NCBI GenBank assembly: GCA_003281625.1
Contig: QCBL01000011.1
Location: forward strand, 1 to 41,227
Direction: 5' to 3'
Source of the DNA: Prochlorococcus sp. AG-347-I04
GTDB taxonomy: Bacteria; Cyanobacteriota; Cyanobacteriia; PCC-6307; Cyanobiaceae
Length of the DNA stretch: 41,227 nt
Below the pieces are notes generated by a model that was not told the DNA's origin, made no database searches, and saw nothing but the letters and a program-made list of their open reading frames with translations. Shown one piece after another: positions 35,893 to 41,227 of the stretch. The first letter of the stretch is position 1, and each line of letters begins with the position of its first letter. The position numbers were made by a program, and so were the translations under genes.

Positions 35893-36438
35893 TTATCCAT
35901 GACTACGAGGCCTAACTTCATTATTATTTTTTTCTTGAATTGTAGAAAATTCAGAATTAACAATTTCCTCAAAGAGTTTCTTTTCTTTTTCTAAATTATC
36001 AATAGATTTTTTTAATTTTATTTCATCTTGTTTACCAATAAAAGTAGATAACAAATTACCCTTTTTATTAAAAAGATTAACTTGAGGAATCCCGTTAACG
36101 GAGAACTTCTGGATGTAATTACCCCATTTTTGATTATCAACATTTAAAAAAACAAAATTAATATCTTTTTCGTATTCATCTTTTAAAGCAGAAACTTGTG
36201 GAGCCATTTCTTTGCAAACTTCGCACCATTCAGCATAAAATTCCAAAAATGTGGGCTTATTGTTTGTAAAAGCTATTTCTGGGTCAACAGATAATTCTCC
36301 AAAACTCTTTAGAAGGTAAGTTGATTTAAAAAAGGAATTTCTAAACAAAAGCAGTGAACCCATTACAATAGAAATAACAAAAATAAGTATTTTTTTTAAG
36401 TTTGTCTTTGAATTTTGCTTTTGACTCTCAGATTGCAC
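35893..36438 (-). CDS. membrane-anchored thioredoxin-like protein (TxlA/HCF164 type)
   Basis: A 181-residue protein. One N-terminal membrane helix (about 17-33) is followed by a thioredoxin fold. The redox motif is WCEVC (71-75) in FYAEWCEVCKEMAP, and the cis-Pro is in GIPQV (116-120). By comparison with TxlA/HCF164, it probably faces the thylakoid lumen or periplasm and passes reducing equivalents, perhaps to cytochrome c maturation. The C-terminal part is a charged helix. It stands alone on its strand, diverging from glmM over 136 bases. Confidence 0.85.
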   Translation of the reverse strand: MQSESQKQNSKTNLKKILIFVISIVMGSLLLFRNSFFKSTYLLKSFGELSVDPEIAFTNNKPTFLEFYAEWCEVCKEMAPQVSALKDEYEKDINFVFLNVDNQKWGNYIQKFSVNGIPQVNLFNKKGNLLSTFIGKQDEIKLKKSIDNLEKEKKLFEEIVNSEFSTIQEKNNNEVRPRSHG

Positions 36439-36574
36439 TATTAATTATTACTAACTTAAAACATTTTAAATAAGTTCTGCAAATAAAGAGAATTGAAATC
36501 TATAAGCTTTTAATCAACTGATAAAATGGGAATTGAATAATTATTAAAATTTCCTTGATTCCTGAAATCTAATT

Positions 36575-37933
36575 ATGCAATCAATATTTGGAACTGATGG
36601 AATAAGAGGAATATTTAATGAAGAGATTGATTATACTCTAGCCTACAAAGTAGGATATGCTTTAGGTTCGACGTTAGAGAAGAAAAGTCCAATATTAATT
36701 GGAAGAGATACGAGAATTAGTGGGGATATTCTTCTTCAGGCAATAACACAAGGTATTAATGAAAGCGGCAAAAAATTTATAAATCTTGGAATTTGCCCTA
36801 CCCCAGCTATACCTTTTTTAATCAAACAAGAGAACCTGAGTAGTGGGATCATGATATCTGCAAGTCATAATCCACCAGAATATAATGGCATAAAAATTTT
36901 TGATCATAATGGTCAAAAAATTACCAAATATTTTGAAAATAAGATTCAAAACTTAATTGAAGAGATAGATCAAAATATATCTGTTCCTTCAAAAGTAGCA
37001 CCCCTAAATACAAGCAAGGATCTTATGAATATTTATATTAACAGTCTAATCCAAACAATGGGTGGAGAAAATCTAAGCGGATTGAAAATAATCTTAGACA
37101 CATGTTATGGATCAGCTACAACCTGCGCAAAAAAAATTTTTCAGTCACTTGGTGCTGATGTAAGGGTTATCAATAACTCTAAAAATGGTTTGAAAATTAA
37201 TATGAATTGTGGTTCTACTAACCTCGAACCATTAAAAAAAGCACTAATAGAGAGTCCTGCAGATATGGGTTTTAGCTTCGATGGAGATGCCGATAGAGTA
37301 ATTGGTATAGATTCACAAGGCAATGTATTAGATGGAGATCACATTCTTTTTCTTTGGGGGCGAGAACTTATGGAACAAAACATTCTTACAAATAATTTAC
37401 TCATAACAACGCAAATGGCAAACTTAGGTTTTGAGAAGGCCTGGAATAAAATTGGAGGAATTTTATATAGAACTGATGTAGGGGATAAATATGTGCATGA
37501 TGCAATTAAGGGGAAAAGAGCCATTTTAGGAGGTGAGCAGTCAGGTCATATACTTTCAAAAATTAATAACTTTTCAGGAGATGGGATATTGACCGCGCTT
37601 CAAATTTCTAAATTTTGTAAAAAGAAAAATATTAATTTAAATGATTGGCTTAAAAGTAGTTTCAAACCTTATCCTCAAAAACTTACCAACATTAACTTAG
37701 ATTTTTATATTAATAAATTAAATCCAAAAACAAAAATCTTAATTGATCAAACTATAGAAAATTTTCAAGCAGAATATGCGAATAATTGTAGAGTTTACAT
37801 TAGGCCTAGTGGCACAGAACCCGTAATAAGAGTTTTAGTTGAGGCCAAAAATCATAAGAAAGTTGATTTCTTATCAAAAGAAATAGCAAAAAATCTCTTT
37901 TTAGAAATTAATAAAATATTTAATAAACAATGA
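36575..37933 (+). CDS. glmM: phosphoglucosamine mutase
   Basis: Makes glucosamine-1-phosphate for UDP-GlcNAc and peptidoglycan. The N-terminus FGTDGIRG is the GlmM hallmark. The phosphoserine loop [12 protein letters not shown] carries Ser97. The metal loop FDGDADR, the sugar loop GGEQSGH (GlmM-specific, against GEESG of the other mutase here), and the [11 protein letters not shown] phosphate loop are all present. The 452 residues are full length. It has its own upstream region of 136 bases and ends 1 base before trmB. Confidence 0.96.
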   Translation: MQSIFGTDGIRGIFNEEIDYTLAYKVGYALGSTLEKKSPILIGRDTRISGDILLQAITQGINESGKKFINLGICPTPAIPFLIKQENLSSGIMISASHNPPEYNGIKIFDHNGQKITKYFENKIQNLIEEIDQNISVPSKVAPLNTSKDLMNIYINSLIQTMGGENLSGLKIILDTCYGSATTCAKKIFQSLGADVRVINNSKNGLKINMNCGSTNLEPLKKALIESPADMGFSFDGDADRVIGIDSQGNVLDGDHILFLWGRELMEQNILTNNLLITTQMANLGFEKAWNKIGGILYRTDVGDKYVHDAIKGKRAILGGEQSGHILSKINNFSGDGILTALQISKFCKKKNINLNDWLKSSFKPYPQKLTNINLDFYINKLNPKTKILIDQTIENFQAEYANNCRVYIRPSGTEPVIRVLVEAKNHKKVDFLSKEIAKNLFLEINKIFNKQ

Positions 37934-37934
37934 A

Positions 37935-38564
37935 TCAAATTTTTATATAAGTTCTCTCAAAAATATCAATTTGATTAATATTCACATACTTCTCCCGATT
38001 AGTTTTAACTTTATTTGGATTAAAACTCTCGGAATAATTAATATCTTTTTTATCTATTGTTTTAAAATTAAAATTGCTTGATATGATTTCATCCATATAA
38101 TCAAATAAATCTTTTACATCTGTTTTTATAAAAATTAAAGACCTTTTTTGCAATAAATTGGAAAGAATATCAATAAATTCTGGTTGGATCACACGTCTTT
38201 TATAGTGTCTCTTTTTAAACCATGGATCAGGAAAATAAAAAGAAATACTTTTTAGATTTTCGATAATAAATTTACTTTGGGAATCATTTAAAATATTATT
38301 AGCATTACCAAAAACAAAATATAGATTTTTGATTTCTCTTTTAACAGCTTTTAATCTAGCATTTTTGACTAATTTCTCACGAATTTCAATTCCCAAATAA
38401 TTCCAACTTGTATTAACTAAAGCTAAATCGAATAGAAACTCACCACAAGCACAACCTATATCCAAATGAAGATTTAATTTAGAGTCACTAAACATTTCGC
38501 TCAAAGAAGGTATTCTCTCAGTTTGACTGAAATTACTACTAAGCGGATTAACATGCTGTCTCAT
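37935..38564 (-). CDS. trmB: tRNA (guanine-N7-)-methyltransferase
   Basis: Methylates G46 in tRNA variable loops using SAM. The 209 residues have the SAM-binding [14 protein letters not shown] (about 36-49), [11 protein letters not shown], and the TrmB signature [15 protein letters not shown], followed by the substrate-contact region. The C-terminal [14 protein letters not shown] ends as in the family. It lies alone on the minus strand, 122 bases from the divergent DUF3177 gene. Confidence 0.94.
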   Translation of the reverse strand: MRQHVNPLSSNFSQTERIPSLSEMFSDSKLNLHLDIGCACGEFLFDLALVNTSWNYLGIEIREKLVKNARLKAVKREIKNLYFVFGNANNILNDSQSKFIIENLKSISFYFPDPWFKKRHYKRRVIQPEFIDILSNLLQKRSLIFIKTDVKDLFDYMDEIISSNFNFKTIDKKDINYSESFNPNKVKTNREKYVNINQIDIFERTYIKI

Positions 38565-38686
38565 ACAGTTACTAACATATTGCTAATCAATAATATAAGA
38601 ATGCATAATATTCATAACTATGACAATAGTAAGTTAAAGAGTAACGGTTTGATGTTTAATTATTATGTATTTAAAAAGAAAAAGTT

Positions 38687-39310
38687 TTGGACGTTTTAAA
38701 TCAACTTTCTATTTGGCTATCTTTTCAACTTTCAATAATTTTCTTTATTGGTATCCCTTTTACTCTATTCTTCTGGTCGATTAAAAAAAGAAATAAAGCA
38801 GTTAATAAACTTCTGACAATTTATTGGAAAATATCCCTTTTATTTTTTATAAGTCTTCTTCTATTAATAGGTAAATATAATTATGCTCTTGTAGTAACAA
38901 ATATTTCAACATTTTTAATGACAGTTTCAGTTTGGTTTTGGAATGACATAAATGATGAATTAAGAGAATATAATTTTTCTTACTCTCTTACCACAATTAC
39001 AAAAATATGGAGATGGTCGTTAACTTTTATATCTCTAAATTTCCTAATTCAGAGTTTGCAAAATGTTAACTGCTTTTATTTTATTAATTCTGATGCATGT
39101 GCAATATGGCTCCAGCCTTCTTCAAATTTATATATTTTTATAAAAAATTTATTTAATTTTTTCTTCGGAGCTAACTTCACTCAGCCGATAGCAAAATTTT
39201 TAGGATTATTCTCATTATTAATTTATTTTTTGGGACTTATTCAATGGTCAATAATTAAATTACCTAAACATGGAAGAAACTCATGCTTCTCCGAAAATGG
39301 CAGAAATTGA
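38687..39310 (+). CDS. DUF3177-like membrane protein
   Basis: A 207-residue cyanobacterial protein with about five hydrophobic segments: about 10-30, 45-63, 65-84, 112-125 and 180-196. A conserved-looking stretch lies at SVWFWNDINDELREYNFSY (81-99), after the third segment. The start is TTG at 38687, with GTTTTGG context and no good ribosome-binding site. ATG alternatives lie much further in, and would remove membrane segments. It overlaps the next gene by 41 bases if that gene begins at 39270. Function is unknown. Confidence 0.75.
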   Translation: MDVLNQLSIWLSFQLSIIFFIGIPFTLFFWSIKKRNKAVNKLLTIYWKISLLFFISLLLLIGKYNYALVVTNISTFLMTVSVWFWNDINDELREYNFSYSLTTITKIWRWSLTFISLNFLIQSLQNVNCFYFINSDACAIWLQPSSNLYIFIKNLFNFFFGANFTQPIAKFLGLFSLLIYFLGLIQWSIIKLPKHGRNSCFSENGRN

Positions 39311-39605
39311 TTTAATAAAAAATCTTGAAAAAATAAGTTCCGAGATGCCTAATAGAATTCTCAAATTAGAAGGTCTTATTCTAAAAGAAAATCACAAAGA
39401 ACAATTAGAAATACTTATTTTCAAAGGTTTCAGTAGCTCAACAACTCATCCAATTGAGATAGATTTAGAAAAGAAAGTTATAGAACTTACTTATATACTT
39501 ACAAACTTTAAACTTTATAAAGCACCTTTTACAGAAACCGAAGATAATTTTATAAGAGAAAATCAAAACTCAGTTTTCTTTTTGAATCAAAAAAACTGGA
39601 TTTAA
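39270..39605 (+). CDS. small conserved cyanobacterial protein of unknown function
   Basis: A 111-residue soluble protein, which I do not recognise with confidence. It has [22 protein letters not shown], then [19 protein letters not shown] and ending in a hydrophobic FFLNQKNWI. The pattern suggests a small alpha-beta fold. The start is either ATG 39270 (overlapping the DUF3177 gene by 41 bases) or ATG 39297 (MAEIDLIKN, 14-base overlap). The latter seems more natural. Its stop shares TTAA with the convergent ileS gene. Confidence 0.65.
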   Translation: MEETHASPKMAEIDLIKNLEKISSEMPNRILKLEGLILKENHKEQLEILIFKGFSSSTTHPIEIDLEKKVIELTYILTNFKLYKAPFTETEDNFIRENQNSVFFLNQKNWI

Positions 39606-41227
39606 GTAAATTCAAGATTAATAATATTTGAACATCTTTTGCATAATTTTGTATTTTGGATCCCATTAAAAGTTTCTTTTTGATAACGCCAACATCTATC
39701 ACATTTGAGACCATTAGCTTTTAATATCTGAATTTTACCAAGTGGATTGTTATCGATAATGAGAGAATTCTCCACCAAACCAGCTACCACTTGGAAGTTT
39801 GATACTATAAGCCAATCCCTAAATAAATCTACATCTTGATTGCCAAATTCTTTTAGCCATGCAAGTGAATCTTTTATAACTTTATCTTCAGGTAAATAAT
39901 TAACTTCAGTTTCCAAAGCTGCTCCAATTATTTGTTTATTTCTACAAACTTCTATAGCCTTGTTAATTTCAACTCTCAAATTCCTTAAATTTGAAATATG
40001 ATCGTTAAGAATTTGATTTTTCCAAGACTGCGAAAATATTGGCCATCCTCTTTGAAATACTGATTTTTCTTTAGTTGAATATGGAATATTTTGCCAAATA
40101 TCTTCAGCTGTATGACAAAGAACTGGAGAAATAAGTACGGCTAAATTTTCAACAATTTTTGACATAACAAACTGACATGTTCTCCTCCTAAATTGTGATT
40201 TTGAACTTACATATAACCTATCTTTTGCAATATCCAAATAAAAATTTGATAGATCTACAACACAAAAACTTTGTAAGATTTGGAAGAATTTTGAAAATTC
40301 ATAATTTTCATAAGCACTAGATATTTGATCTGTAACCTCAACTAATCTCCCTAACATCCATTGGTCTAAGATAGGCAATTGATCAATTTCAAAACTATCA
40401 ATTTTAGGATCATAATCATGAATATTCCCTAGAAGATATCTTGCAGTATTACGAACTTTTCTATAAACATCTGAAAGTTGCTTGAGTATATTTGAACCAA
40501 TTGGAACATCTACTGAATAATCTACTGAGCTTACCCATAGCCTTAAAACATCAGCTCCATACGCAGGGTCAGTTTTTTTATTATTACCTCCATTAATAAT
40601 TATATTTGGATCAACAACATTTCCTAGAGATTTGCTCATTTTTCTTCCATTTTCATCAAGTGCAAATCCATGAGTTAAAACTTTCTTGTATGGAGGTTTA
40701 TTATTAACTGCGACAGAGGTTAGCAAAGAAGACTGGAACCATCCTCGATGTTGATCTGAGCCCTCTAAATAAAGATCGGCTGGATACTTTAATTCACTTC
40801 TTAGCTCACATACTGCGGCCCAGCTGGATCCTGAATCGAACCAAACATCCATTGTATCTGTTCCTTTTTTCCATAGATCCGATTCCTTAGCATAATTTTC
40901 TGGCAAAAGATTCTTAACATCCCAATCCCACCAAATATCTGCTCCATATTTACTAAAAAGTTCTTGAATATGATTAATTATCTCTTTGTTAAGAAGAATG
41001 TCATTACCATTTTTTTTATAAAAAACTGGAATGGGGACTCCCCATGACCTTTGTCTAGAAATACACCAATCTCCTCTACCAACAACCATAGAAAAAATTC
41101 TTTTCTTTCCAGTCTCTGGCATCCATTCAACATCTTCGATTGCCTTTAATGCAGATGATCTAAAACCATTTACAGATGCAAACCATTGTTCTGTTGCCCT
41201 AAAAATAGTTGGTTTTTTGGTTCTCCA
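39602..41227 (-). CDS. ileS: isoleucyl-tRNA synthetase, C-terminal part (partial)
   Basis: Partial: the frame runs off the right edge, and the first bases encode [17 protein letters not shown], a conserved IleS stretch, so the gene does not start at the in-frame ATG at 41122. Visible are the KMSKS loop ([12 protein letters not shown]), the anticodon-binding domain, and the C-terminal zinc finger with C-x2-C (CDRCW) and C-x2-C (CKRC). The HIGH motif and most of the editing domain would lie beyond 41227. The gene shares TTAA (39602-39605) as stop with its convergent neighbour. Confidence 0.96.
   Translation of the reverse strand, partial: WRTKKPTIFRATEQWFASVNGFRSSALKAIEDVEWMPETGKKRIFSMVVGRGDWCISRQRSWGVPIPVFYKKNGNDILLNKEIINHIQELFSKYGADIWWDWDVKNLLPENYAKESDLWKKGTDTMDVWFDSGSSWAAVCELRSELKYPADLYLEGSDQHRGWFQSSLLTSVAVNNKPPYKKVLTHGFALDENGRKMSKSLGNVVDPNIIINGGNNKKTDPAYGADVLRLWVSSVDYSVDVPIGSNILKQLSDVYRKVRNTARYLLGNIHDYDPKIDSFEIDQLPILDQWMLGRLVEVTDQISSAYENYEFSKFFQILQSFCVVDLSNFYLDIAKDRLYVSSKSQFRRRTCQFVMSKIVENLAVLISPVLCHTAEDIWQNIPYSTKEKSVFQRGWPIFSQSWKNQILNDHISNLRNLRVEINKAIEVCRNKQIIGAALETEVNYLPEDKVIKDSLAWLKEFGNQDVDLFRDWLIVSNFQVVAGLVENSLIIDNNPLGKIQILKANGLKCDRCWRYQKETFNGIQNTKLCKRCSNIINLEFT

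Noticed and set aside
1..41227. Defence system, CRISPR, insertion sequence or prophage
   Set aside because: No regularly spaced repeats, transposase, integrase, restriction-modification or Cas proteins were seen; almost every gene has a housekeeping or cyanobacterial-core match.

Overview
The window is a stretch of core chromosome from a picocyanobacterium, most likely a high-light-adapted Prochlorococcus marinus. The sequence is strongly AT-rich and very densely coded. It carries photosystem II genes (psbK, psbI, psbN, psbH), the cyanobacterial nitrogen regulator ntcA with an Amt ammonium transporter, cobalamin synthesis genes, and several small families known only from cyanobacteria (DUF3155, DUF3181, DUF3146, DUF3084, DUF3177). 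This assignment rests on recognising the proteins; no database search was run.

Layout. 1-3.1 kb: a possible N-terminal fragment of a redoxin on the minus strand, then fabI, hisB and a carotenoid oxygenase. 3.1-8.0 kb: rdgB and a phosphohexomutase (minus), a RecB/RNase H-type nuclease (plus), then ygfZ and pyrE (minus). 8.1-10.6 kb: tRNA-Met(CAT), a CorC/HlyC-type protein and a Gfo/Idh/MocA oxidoreductase. 10.6-13.9 kb: psbK with tgt upstream (minus), cobS (plus, with an abnormal 5' end), and an orphan histidine kinase (minus). 13.9-18.5 kb: a DUF3155 protein, a serine esterase, purH, a DoxX-like protein and ispH. 18.6-23.2 kb: amt with a strong terminator and a candidate NtcA site, sfsA, murJ and two small cyanobacterial proteins. 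23.3-28.0 kb: tRNA-Arg(ACG), glyA-cinA and leuC-leuD. 28.0-31.7 kb: an LptD-like outer-membrane protein, psbI, psbN, psbH, pth and DUF3146. 31.7-36.4 kb: an RNase H-fold protein, DUF3084 and ntcA (minus), then a CobO-like protein, dcd and thyX (plus), and a membrane-anchored thioredoxin (minus). 36.5-41.2 kb: glmM, trmB, DUF3177, a small protein, and the C-terminal part of ileS, which runs off the right edge.

How it fits together. Most genes are housekeeping: fatty acid, histidine, purine, pyrimidine, leucine, isoprenoid and serine/glycine metabolism, envelope building and tRNA modification. The clearest regulatory theme is nitrogen: ntcA has a near-consensus NtcA site upstream, and amt has a GTA-N8-TAC site with a similarly placed -10-like box. 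Nearly all convergent gene pairs touch or overlap, which fits genome streamlining.

No rRNA, CRISPR array, insertion sequence, prophage or genomic-island signature was seen, and I found no convincing new multi-gene system. The points most worth checking are: the 5' end of cobS; a CobO-like protein without a P-loop; a two-domain nuclease whose RecB-like half seems to lack its catalytic Asp; and two perfect 18-bp inverted repeats in divergent promoter regions. No gap between genes exceeds about 250 bases once the small psb genes are counted.
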